Shown piece by piece: positions 38,881 through 50,600 of a stretch of DNA of 64,000 bases. The stretch spans positions 104,947,773-105,011,772 of the forward strand of contig NC_080423.1 in the NCBI RefSeq assembly GCF_029873635.1, given 5' to 3'. The DNA comes from Malania oleifera. Its lineage: Eukaryota > Streptophyta > Magnoliopsida > Santalales > Ximeniaceae. The notes beneath the pieces are model-generated. The model had not been told where the DNA came from. It was given only the letters and a program-made list of their open reading frames with translations, and searched no databases. A program made the position numbers and the translations under genes. The stretch's first letter is position 1; every line of letters starts with the position of its first letter.

Positions 38881-40362
38881 TGTTATTAAATAAATTTGCA
38901 CAAATAAAATATATATGAAAAATGAGTATTATGTTCTCCTATAAATATTTTCGCAAATAAAGAATATTTGGAGAATTTAAGAATTTAAGCTCAAGAAAAT
39001 ATTTGTGCTATAAATAATTTTCTCCCAAAAATATTAATTAAATAACTAACTAGGAGAAAACTTAAGCAATACTCTCAAAAATGTTTTTCAAAGATTAAGT
39101 GTTAAGTGAGAGTATATGCAAATAAAATGCCCTAAATAAAATACTCTCCTCATAATTGATTTTGAAATAAAAGTATGAAAGAGAGTTTGAGAGATTTATA
39201 TAAAAGATTTTGCCCCAAAAGAATGATTTTAACAATAAAAACGTTTTTGGGGAACTTTGATTAACATTGGATTAGAGAGAAAATTTGGGCTAATCAAAGT
39301 TGCTAATTAAACAAATGAAAGAGTTATTATAGTTTTTCTAAAAAAATATGACCGTTGGGGACATGTTCGGTATTTTGAAAAAATTTAATTTAAAAATTAA
39401 TGATATTTTAGCTCTTAAAAAATTTTCAACTCAAGAGATTTTGTTGACCATATTAAAGGTTTGGTCGACTATATCACTAAGTTCGGTCGACTGAGGATAA
39501 TTTGAGCTACAAGTTCGGTTGACCATGTTAGGGCAATTTTGAACCCCTTCGTAGGTTCGGTAGACCAAGACAAGGTCGGTTAACCATTCATATGGATTCG
39601 GTCGGCCAAGGAAAGGTTTGGTTGACCATTTCTCTAGGTTCGGTCGACTGTGACCAAAGTGAATTACAAGATTCGATCGACCAAGTAGTTGAGTGTTAGA
39701 CACATGTTGGTTCGGTCGATTAGGAACAATATGTTCAAAACCTGAACGATCGATCGTCCAAAGTCAAGATATTGACTTTTGAACGGTTCGGTCGACTGTG
39801 GCAATTATAATGCCACAAGTTTGGTCGATCGAGCAAGTCAAACTTTTGACTCCTGTGCAAACAGTGGTTCGGTCGACCAAGTTAGTTATTACTAGTTTGG
39901 TTCGGTCGATTGAGGGCATTAACAATGAATATTTTGCCTAAAAAATCTGGCATTGGCTTTGTTTTTGCCCCGATTTTAACCCTAACACTATTCCAAAAAC
40001 TTTGTATGATTTTAGTCTTTTTATAAAAAGGTTTTTTTGTGAAATGTGTTGGTTCCTAGGGTCTATCTACGGTCATTTTGAGCATTTTAATCATATTATG
40101 CAGATGCATGCATTATTATAGATAAGATAATACAAATTTAAATGCAATTACAATAAAGAATAAACGTCTTCTTCTTCTTTTTGCTCTTCTCTTCATGGAA
40201 TACGCCAAGCTGTTATGTGGGCTTTAAGTTCTATCTTGATTCCCATTTCTCCTGTATCTTATGTCCGTGCTAACATGTAGACCTGTTCACACACTAAATG
40301 CACATATAAGATATATATGGTTTGTCAGTATCAAAACAGGGATCAGACTTAAAAAGCCAACA
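38881..40362 (-). mobile_element. 5' part of a TGTTG...CAACA family LTR (A5), opposite strand
   Basis: In complement it starts TGTTGGCTTTTTAAGTCTGA at 40362. It runs through a long U3 motif cluster (39440-39915, at least ten GGTTCGGTCGAC-like units) and an AT-rich region toward 38881. The conserved 3' block (GACGTAGGC...CCGAACC) is absent, so the 3' half is missing. No matching target duplication flanks the A4/A5 pair. Confidence 0.7.
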
Positions 40363-43300
40363 CGAATCGTAAACTCAAATATGCTTTCCAAAGGGACAAG
40401 TTTTTAACATCTTAGCTTTATAAACTTCTACACACTTAGTCCTGGTTTTGTTAAAACGAGTTTAATGTCCTAAAGCCTTAAGAAAGTCAAGCATATTTTT
40501 ATAAAAGACATACTAAACATATAAGATATCAAAACGAGCTTTCAAATGTGTTTTCATAAATAAGATATCTTACATTCAAAAGAAATTTCATAAGGATAAT
40601 TTTTAAATTATATTAGTGCTATAATTTTTTACAAATTTGGTCCTGGTTGGGTTTAAAACCTCAGTTATGCACCTATCAAATTTCCTGAACACCTTTCGGT
40701 ATTTGGGGCATAACTTTTGCTAGAAAAGTCCAAATGTAACGACCTGCTTAGTAAATTGATTTTTTTTTTTCTATAATTGCAAATAACATACTCTGATACC
40801 ATCGTATTAACCTAAGCAGCAGGAAGCGGAAATCATACAAATATAACCATTATATACAATACAAAATCAATACCAGAGTACTACTGTGTTTCCCAAAATA
40901 TACACATATACCTGTTTTTCAAAAATTCCCTCAACTGTACTGGGATATACAAAAACGCTCCCAAAAATGATACTCACTCTCTGACAGGGCACTACAGACG
41001 CCCCTTTATTTGCGAGTCTGATCTGTTCGCCTACCTGGATCACCTGAAAAATATTTCAACACTGGGATGAGCCAACACTCAGTAAGAAGAAATATGCTAT
41101 TACTAGTGTGTGGCAAATGAGCTACTGTATATCATGAAATCTGTTCCATATAAACATAAATAACTGAGTACAAAAGTACATCACAAATAATAAAGTACAC
41201 CATCCCTTTTCCCTATTGCTTGACATATCAGTATTATGGTTATAATTCAAAATACTTCTAGTGTATATAGTAGGATCCCCGTTTCTGTAAATCAATACGT
41301 AAGTAATAATAACTGAAACTATTCCCTATGGCTATCTGTGTCATGACATGCCTCTCATGACGAGGTTGTGCGGCCCATAGGCTGGATTTATCCTGGCTGG
41401 CCAACCAGGAATAAATCACTGAACTCCGTCAATCGACCTGCCCACCTCAACCCATATCTAGATGGGGAGCCTAACCTCTTCAAGGGCTTAGGTGGTCGAC
41501 CGTACCACGTATTATCTGAATAGGTGGTTGCACTCATAAAGTAACATAGTATCTGTAGCAATGGTATCGTACTTTGTAGCTGTAAGTCCAACAGGGTCTG
41601 ATATCATATAATATATTTCTATATATAACTAACTGATTTACCATGATTCTAAAGTACTGAAATAATCATGATGTTGCATAACGTACTGAAATCTGAATAA
41701 TCATAACATGGAACTACATATTCGTAATATTGGAATTTGTATAATCATGGTACTGAGATTCATAAAATCATGGTACTTAAATCCGTAAAATCATGGTACT
41801 GAAATTCATAAAAAAAAATCATGAAACAACAACTCGTAAAACATATCCCCGTACTACATACATATTCACAAGTCACACCATAATTAATACATAATTTTCG
41901 TAAATAAATACACTGTATAATATTTAGAAATTTCCTAGCATAGCATATTTCCCTTACCTTAACTTTGAAAAGTCCCTAGGGAATACAAGCCTAACACTCG
42001 CATGGCCTTCTACAAAAACATCCTGAAACCAACATATGCCAGAACTAAACATCAATATTTTTCTGCCTGTATCATTTCCTATGACTACCACAAAGCCAAA
42101 AGGAGACTAAAAGGCCTTACCCTGAATTTGAGATGATTTCCAACTCCGATTTCTCGACAATCTGCTCCAGTAGATGAGTGGAGAACTTCGCCAGGAGCGT
42201 TGTAGTAGCTTCGAATCGTCGATCCGGCGACTGGTGGGGCTGGAAATGAAGAGAGAAGGGAGAGGGAGTCGTAGGAGAGAGAGAGAGAGAGAGGAGAGAG
42301 AGAGCGGCAAGAGAAATGAAGATTATCCCGGATTTCCACTATTTATAGAGCCAGGTTCGTTGACGAGACACATCACTTCATCGACGAGCCCTTTACAAAA
42401 TTCGTCGACGAGGCCCTGTGTTCGTCGACGAAATTCATAGTAGCTCGAACCGTCTCTCGATATTTTCTCATCGACGAAGTTGAGCAATTTCCTTGAAATT
42501 ATTTTTATTTAATATTATCTTTAAAATGCAATGTCGTTGACGAACGCGGACAAAGTCTACGACCTCCTTCTGTTTCTGTTTCTGTTTCTATTTTCTCTCC
42601 CTCTTATTATTTAAAAATGTTATTATTCTTCAGGTCACTACACAAAAAAAGACGATCTTGGTGTCTTTATAAAGTTAAGAAAAAATTCCACAACTTTCAT
42701 GTTGATGACTTTTTTTTGATTTGGGGCACTTATTGACGAGTGGGAGCCACTAGTCGACGAGTCCAAGTAGAATGTTTACGATTACTAGCAAAGTGCCATT
42801 AGTTGACGAGTGGGGGTCACTAGTCGACAAGACGCATTGTGAATAGCGCAATAACGGCTAGAAAACGGTTAGTTTCTTTTGGGAATTGCTCCCAACGGTC
42901 CAATAATGGCTAGTAAGGGTTTTTGGCTATAAATACAAGTTCATAAACTTGTTTAGTATGATTTTGATGATTTATACAAGTTCATAGTGAAAAATATATT
43001 TGAATAAAAAACCTAGGTACTTTGCATCTTTGTTTATCACTCATAAGTGCTCATACTCTCTTACTCTCTAATCTTGTGTGAATCATTCTTTGAGAGATTG
43101 GTATGAGGTTTGTTTTGTACTTGCAATCAGCTAAATAAGGAGCATTTTATTGAAATCTTCCATTTGTTGTAAGGTTATTTGTGATCCGTATGGTAAAAGT
43201 TCTGTGTGAACTAAAGTGAAGGCTTGGTGAGCGCGATAGGGATTTGTTCCCGAGTGTAGGAATTTGTTTCCGAGTTGTAAGGCTTCTCCGCCGGTAAAAG

Positions 43301-43560
43301 AGTATCCTTAGTGGATTGTGGAATCCTTGGCTCTGTGCTAAGACGTGGACGTAGGCTTGGTGCCGAATCACATTAAAATACCAGTGTTAAGCTTCTCTCT
43401 CCATACTCTTTATTATTTGTCTTGTGCTTGATTTACTTTACCTATATTGTGATATAATTGCTTGAACCTTGCCAAATATTTTATTTTGTAGAGAAAATCG
43501 AAATACACGAAAAGAGTGCATTCACCCCCCCTCTGACTCTATATACTCTCGACTGGGATG
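40363..43560 (+). mobile_element. Third LTR family (copia-type), split by a gypsy-type solo LTR
   Basis: Sequence at 40363-40734 continues at 42643 after the solo LTR. The right part has CACTAGTCGACGAGTCC-type motifs (42735-42835), a leader-like zone near 42920 and the block GTGGACGTAGGC...GCCGAATCACATT (43344-43373), which corresponds to the conserved block of the TGTTG family. It ends in a C-rich run (43525-43533) as many copia LTRs do. The exact ends were not found. The left end may be lost at the A5 junction. Confidence 0.55.
40735..42642 (-). mobile_element. Solo LTR, TGTARNGAC...GTCGYNNCA family (gypsy-type), copy 2
   Basis: The 1908-bp minus-strand unit has ends TGTAACGACC (left) and GGTCACTACA (right), which are near-perfect inverted termini. 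Flanks CCAAA (left) and CAAAA (right) fit a 5-bp target copy with one mismatch. On the minus strand it carries TATA-like CTATAAATAG (42341-42350 in complement), CT-rich leader sequence, a U3 with CGTCGACGA motifs (42355-42480), and ATGGTATCAGAG about 55 bp before its 3' end. It is related to the plus-strand copy at 653-2608. Confidence 0.85.
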
Positions 43561-44240
43561 TTTAAGATGTTTGCTTATGTTGTTAGTTTTCTATTTTTGT
43601 TATCGATTTTCTGTTGTTTGCAAAACTAATTGAAAATCAAATTCTATGATTTTATATTATTTTGACAACTTATTATCAGAAATCTTAATGTCCAAAAATA
43701 ATTATTTTGGATTAAATAATTTATTTTATATATTTTAAAATTAAATTAAAAATAGAATGATCACATAAATTTAAATATAATAAAAATAAAAAATATATAT
43801 AAATTTTAAAAAAATATTAAAACATATAATTTCAAAATATTTTAATATATATAAATTTTTAAAAAATATTAAAAAATATAATTTCAAAATATTTTTACTA
43901 TTTGTCAATTGTCATGTCTAATAGAATTATTATTGTAAAGTAAAATTTTAAAGTACAACAATTAAGTAAAATAATTATAATAAATTTATTTTTGTTGTAG
44001 TATTTTTATTGTGTATGATTTTTCAATTTTATCATTTTAATGATATTTTTTATAATATTATGTGATGTAAAAGCAAAACTAAGCATCTTTTAATTAAAAT
44101 TTTAATTTATTTTCATTTTATAAACATTAAGTTGTTAATTTTTAATTTTTAATTTATATTTTTGATTTTAATTTTTACTAATTTTAGATACCAAAAGTGA
44201 AAAGCCCCCTTAAAAAAGGTATAGCACTTTTAGAGATCTT
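43561..44240. other. AT-rich intergenic DNA upstream of UFSP2
   Basis: This is a very A/T-rich stretch with an AAAAATATTAAAA...ATATAATTTCAAAATA unit occurring twice near 43800-43900. No gene was recognised. Confidence 0.5.
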
Positions 44241-44407
44241 TGCGTAAAAACGACGGCGTTTTACGTCACCTCCTCCGTTCATCACTGTGCTCAGATCCGC
44301 GACGAGACGGGCAAGCTGTGAGTGAAAAATAAAAACAAGTAAAGCCTTTGTTCGTTTTAATGAGGCAGGCTGAGAAGATTCAAATCCATCCATCCATCCA
44401 TCCATCC
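44241..44407 (+). promoter_or_regulatory. UFSP2 promoter/leader with AAAACGACGGCGTTTT element
   Basis: AAAACGACGGCGTTTT (44247-44262) is followed at once by TTACGTCACC, an ACGT-core site. The AAACGACGNCGTTT form is a recurrent element near plant transcription starts (known from memory). The leader ends in a CATC microsatellite (44381-44408) running into the ATG. An upstream in-frame ATG lies at 44360. Confidence 0.45.
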
Positions 44408-44614
44408 ATGGGGGAGACCCAACGCGAGAGCAACACGAGCGTACGAATTCTGTGCCCTAACCTCCTCATCCGAAGCAACGAACCAGGGCTTCAATGGCTG
44501 ATCGGATCCCCTTCCTTCCCTCCTCTCACCGTTCTCTCCACCTTCCGATGCATCCACACCCACCCCTCATCCCCCTTCTCTCCCGACTTCCCCAAGGAAT
44601 CAGGTACCTTCCTT

Positions 44615-44679
<65 letters not shown>

Positions 44680-47600
44680 ATACTGATTTTCAATTCTATA
44701 CGAGCAGAAGACCTTAGGATGCTGATGCCGAGAGGCTTGGACATAGTTGGAGCGCTTGTTGTCGGGGAAGCGGACGAAAAATTTGCCGGTGAAGCTGCCG
44801 ATGCCGCGCGCAGCATGAGAAACCTTCTTCTCGGTGAAGATTATGAAATTCGAGATGTTCTCGGGGGGGTTGCCGAATTAGACTCCGGCAAAGTTCATTT
44901 TTTCGTCTCGAGAACGGGAAATTTGTCTGGTCTCGAGTCTGTCAACTCTGTTGCGTATGAGAATCAAGATCATCCGGAGAGGCAAGTGTGGGACAGGGGG
45001 TGTTTACTCCGGTGCAAACTGCCGATTAAGCTGCCGTTTTATTTTCCTGGAAATCGTCAGTCGGGTGAGTTTTCGTGTACTTCACGTACATTTTATTTCA
45101 TCGAAATCTTCCATTTTGTTTGCATTTTAATGAATAATGTAATTTGCCGTCATTATATTGCTGTACTTTTCTGTTTCCAAGTTGTGCCAGTCACTACGCT
45201 TGATTGTGAGTGCTAGAAAACTGATTTTTGAAATTAAGATATTTGCATTTATGGAGTTTCAGTGAATGAGGGGCTAATGTGAAGGTATTAGTTCTATGCC
45301 CCTGTTGATTGGTTGAATTGCAAAAGTAAGAATCTGTCCACGTTGCTTATGTGTTTTATGGTTTGTGTTACTTTTGAACTGGTATAGCTCATGTTGGAAA
45401 TTCCATGCCATTGGTAAAATATTCTCAGAAGCTTATCTGTTTCTACATTTGATTTTTTCCCCCTTTCTCTTGGTGATGAGTATTTAATTACTTGAATACT
45501 ATTAGTGATTCTCAGGTGCAGATGAGATGTATTCCCAATCGATTAAAGCAGCTGCTGATAAGTTCAAAGACCCACATGTTGCATACTTGGTGGAAATATT
45601 AAATGAATCCTCAGCAGAAGGTCCACAGCCTGTCATTCTTCATGGTGAGGATTTGGATTTCCATGCTGATCTCTCAAATGTCAAGCATCCCAACAAAAGT
45701 GCTGGAGACATCAAGACAAAGTCTTTAGTATGCGCTCAATTTTGTTCAAAAAGTAACCCTATTTCATCTTTTCCTTCAGTGGAGGTAAATAAACTCTAAG
45801 ATGCCTTTTTAACATCATTTTTCACATAAGAGTTTGTTGGGTTTCATTAGTTCATTGCATGTTCTATTAGTTGAAAATCTCACATGTTTGTTCATTATTT
45901 ATTTAACTGTTGTAATGACAATAAGAAAATTTCTTTTAAAAGTTTGCTTTCTTAGAATGCAGACATAATCCAAGTTAGCATCCTTCACAATAGATCAAAA
46001 AATTCAAGATCTGCTGCACCTGTTGCGGAATATATTCCAGGTATTGGCCTTGATATGAAAAAAAAGAAGAAGTTGTCTTGTCCTTGTATTCATTAAGTAC
46101 ATGTTATTAATAAATTAATAATTGTATTTGCAGTATCATAGTCAAGGACATTATCATATTACTAATTTTAACAAGATTTAACACCTGTGCTTTCAGCTTC
46201 GGATGCAGTCCATTTTTTGGTTGTAGGTTATGAACTAGAAGTGCTTTGTTATGCCGCCAAAGATCTCCCACTGACTTGTGCAGTTTCCAAGTTAATCATC
46301 CCAGCGCTGGTTGACCAGTTATATTTAATGAAGAAGGCGGTGTTGCCCAACCTCTTAACACAACATCCTCAAGTGAGATAACTTCTTTAAACTGGTCTAT
46401 TATATTTATTTCTTTTTTTTTTTATCAGTAAATGGTAAATTATATTGATCAAAGGGATATGTACATAGTAACTCCGGGCATACCCCGAGCAAGGAGGCCA
46501 AAGCTCCAATCAAAACAAACATCATCAAAACTAGCAAAAAAACCTAGAACAAGTACAATCAAAACTTGGGCATACCCAGGGCACAAAGGCTTAAACAAGC
46601 AGCATCAAAACTAGGAAAACCTAGTAACAGGTACAATCAAATCTGGGCATGCCCAGAGAACAAGGGGAACGCAAGATCAATAGACCTCAAGGAGGCCTAG
46701 ACCCCGTATTCCTATTCTTACTTTTCACAGGATGAACACACCATCCTTGCAGCATATCATCCTCTTGATTTTTGCCACTAACCATAGTCACAAGGGGAGC
46801 TTTTCCTTTATCCTTACTCTTTTCAGCTACATCCTTACCATGCAAAGAGAGGGGAAATTTCCGTATCAGCAAGAGAGAACTTTATCTTTATCCTTACTCT
46901 TTCCAAATTCACTCACCCCTTGTATGGCTGAGGTAGCATTAGTCTTTATGGTTTCTTTGGACCCTGCAGCGTTTGAACCACCACAAGAGCTTTTAATCTT
47001 ACCACCATCTTCACATGGATGTCATTGGTCTTACAAGAGTCCAAGCAAACATTCAATGACCCCTCATTGGTGGCAGGACCGACCTTCTTTTTACCTTTTT
47101 TCTGATCTTGTTCTTTCATATTTTTGCAGTTCACCTCTACATGACTAAGCATGTTACAGAACTTGCAGAATTTAGGCACATTCTCATAAGACACCTCCTG
47201 ACTAAAAGATTGACCATTAGGCATACGGACTCTCACACTACGCTTTTGTTCTTTAGCAACATCAATCTCTACCAGCGCCCTGGCAAAGGAAATACTTATT
47301 TATTTCTTGATGTAGATAAACCTGCAAGGAATGGAAACTTCGTAGCTATCTTTGCATGGATACTAGCAAACATATGAACATGGCAGCTTCATGAGAAAAT
47401 TTCAGACTATTCTTATACTGCATGCGACTATGAACTCAAAATGAAGCATAAGATCTTGGTGTTCAGAAATTGACATTCAAGTAAATTAAAGCCAACAAGT
47501 ATCCCCTTGGCTACCCATAGGCTAGCGGATGTACTCTAGTTACACAAAGTGGGGTAGGGGCTGGGCTAGGGGTAGGGCTGCAAGCTAACTAAGCCGCTCA

Positions 47601-50600
47601 CAAGCAGCTCAGGAGCTCAGCATGGTAAGGGCTCATTTATCATCTAAATGAGTGATTCCCAAATTCAATTTTTAGGCTGGGTTAATAAATGAGCTGAGGC
47701 TGAACTCAGGTGGGTTCGGCTTGTTTGGACTCGTGAGTTGCTTGATTACATGCTTGAATGGGCTCATTTACTAGGCTTGTTAAAGGGCTCAATGATGAGG
47801 TTATTAATAAGCTCGATCCAGGCTCGCTAAATGCTTAAATTCTTTTTTTTTTGCAGCATGAGGGTGATTTTTCTTTCAAAATGAGGATTGCAAAGGGCCC
47901 AAGACAGATTGTAGGGTTCCTTTTGGCCCAGCCCCGAAGGCCATTTATAATTTGAGCTCGAGCCTGAGTCTCAGCCCTAGCCCGATCCTGAGCCAGTAAT
48001 TTTAATCCTAAGCTGAGCTCGAGCCCAACTTTATGAGCTTGAATAGAGGTGAGCTTCCACTTTTCCCAGTCTAGCCTGAACATGTTGAAGCTTGGCTCAG
48101 CTTGTTTGCAGCCCTAGGTAGGGGTGAGGGCAGGGGCGACAATGGGGGTAGGAGTTGGGGTGGGAGCAGGGAAGTGGGGAGATGTAAACGAGTTGAATGT
48201 TAGACGCATCTAGGAAGCATTGATGTAAATTATGCATAAAATGGGCAAAATTATGTACCAACTATAAAATACAACTAGCATTTAGTATTTTTGAATAAAT
48301 GTCTAACTCCAATGTATAAAATTACAAATTAGTATAATCATATAAAGTTAATATTTTCACATATCAATGCCAATGAAGTTGCAAAATTACATTTTAGTTT
48401 CTTCCCACTAAACAATGCATAATAAATTATTGGGCTTATGGCCGACTAAAAATATTTAAGATTTGTAATGACGGAAGCAAGGTTGCGTTATAATTGGCAA
48501 GGATCTATTTTAGATTCTGTGCCTAAAAAACTGATGAATCAAGTTTCTGAGATAGTCTGGTCATGCTGTCTCATAGTAAGGATGTTTGCGTGCAAAGAGC
48601 CTTTTTACAACTCTTAAAGATAGATGACTGATGAAGGATTGCTTGCAGATAATTCTAGGTGATCATATTTCATTTGAAGATTTAAAAATTAGGTATTTTG
48701 TTTTAAGTTATTAAATCTAGATAATTAAGAAGTTTGGTCAATTTTTAGAGTTATTTTGTAATTGTTTTACTTGGGGTTATTTGTTAAATATTTATTTTGC
48801 TTGTAATGTTGGGTGTATAAGTTCCTTCTCTGTAATGTATTAGCATCAGATTGACTTCTACAAGTACAGTTCAATTTCCTACTCCCCTTTGGGTGTTTAA
48901 GTACCTCCCATCCACTTTAAATATGTATATGTTTCCGCTACCATGCTTCACAAGGCATCCTACTCCCCTTTAGGGCACCACCAGTTACAACCCTCTCCAA
49001 ACTTATCCTGCACCATTTGCCTCCAAAAATCATATCCTTCTCTTGATTCAATCTTTTTTACTTTAGCAATTGATGTACTCTCTAGGAATATCCAAATCCC
49101 TTGGTGTATGTTATTTGTAGATGATATTGTCTTGATTGATAAAAGTAGGAGTGGAGTGGAATCTAAGAGGATGTAATACTTAAAATTAAAGCAAGTTGGG
49201 TAAAATGAAGGAGTGTGTTAGGTGTGTTGTGTGATAATAAAATACCCTTAAAATTTAAAGGAAAGTTCTATAAGACAACTATAAGGCCAGCTGTGCTTTA
49301 TGGTTCAGAATGTTGGGCAACTAAGAAACAATATTTAGAAAAAGTCAAAAGTTACCGAAATGCGAATGTTAAGGTGGATGAGTGATATAACATTAAAAGA
49401 TAAATTAATGAACGAGCATATATGCAATAAACTAGGCCTAACACCAGTTGAAAACAAGATAAGGGAGGGGCAGCTTAGATGGTTTGGGCATTTGAAACGG
49501 AGGTCTAGTAGCACACATGTGAGGAGTGAGTTAGTTATTGTTTCTAGCATGAAATGGATAGAGGTAGGCTTAAAATAACTTGTAATGAAATAGTGAGGAA
49601 AGATTTAATAGCTCTTAATCTAGTAGAGGAAAATGCACTTGATCGGGTGAATTGACGGAAAAATATTCATGTAGCCTATCCCACCTAATGAGACTTAAAG
49701 CTTCTTGTGGTTGTTGTTGTTGTTATTGTTGTAATTGTAGTTCAATTTCCCTCTCTCATGCAGCCCTTCCTTTCCTCTCTTTCTTTCCTCTCCTTCTGTT
49801 CACTCTTTGCCCAGTTTCTGATCCTATTTCCTGTTTTGGCAGATCTATCTTCAGTTCTGTAACTTCTTTCTCTAATTTTTGCCCTACTCTGCTGCAGCCT
49901 CCCTTTTCTTTGCGCTTATTCTTTCTTCTTCTTCTTCTTCTTCGTCTTCTTCTCCTCTCCCTTGAACCTCTCTCTCTCTGTTCCTGTCGTACATCAATGA
50001 CTTCTCTCACTTGCTAGCTGATTTATTTGATTTTATAATTTGGATATCCATACAATTCTTTATGTTTTGGATACTCTGTCACATACAATAATTTGTATTT
50101 TCTTTTTATTTTCCTTGTTCTGTCGGTCTCTTTTTGTTTGTAATAGCACAGCACCTCACTGGAGTCCTTTTTTGAATTTTCTCTTTGCTGATTAAAAAAG
50201 AAAATGAGGTTCTTGTAACTGAGGGATAGACAACCCCTGTTGTTGGCCTGGTTATAATGCCCACATGTTGCCCAGAGTTTGGAGGAATTAAGGGGGACCA
50301 TGGACCAATGTTTCTTACTGCCTTTTCTACATCTGTTTCCTATGCTTCTACTTCTTGCTTGAAAGTTTAGTGCTACTTTGTCCTTCATTTTCATGGATAA
50401 ATATGGTGCCACGATAGAGATATAATTCTTCTGTCCTCCAAAGTCATACTGTATCTTCATCTATTAATGCTATAAATATTCTCATGAAGAAAAAAAATTT
50501 GGTATTTTGGATATTTACACTTTTTATTTTTGTGTGTGAGTGACTAAAATATTTTTAAAAATATTTGTGTTGCATTTACTGAAAAAATGTCATTGACTGT

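Noticed and set aside
44526-44816. Minus-strand frame across UFSP2 exons 1 and 2
   Set aside because: It is the shadow of the real exons plus the CT/CA microsatellite.
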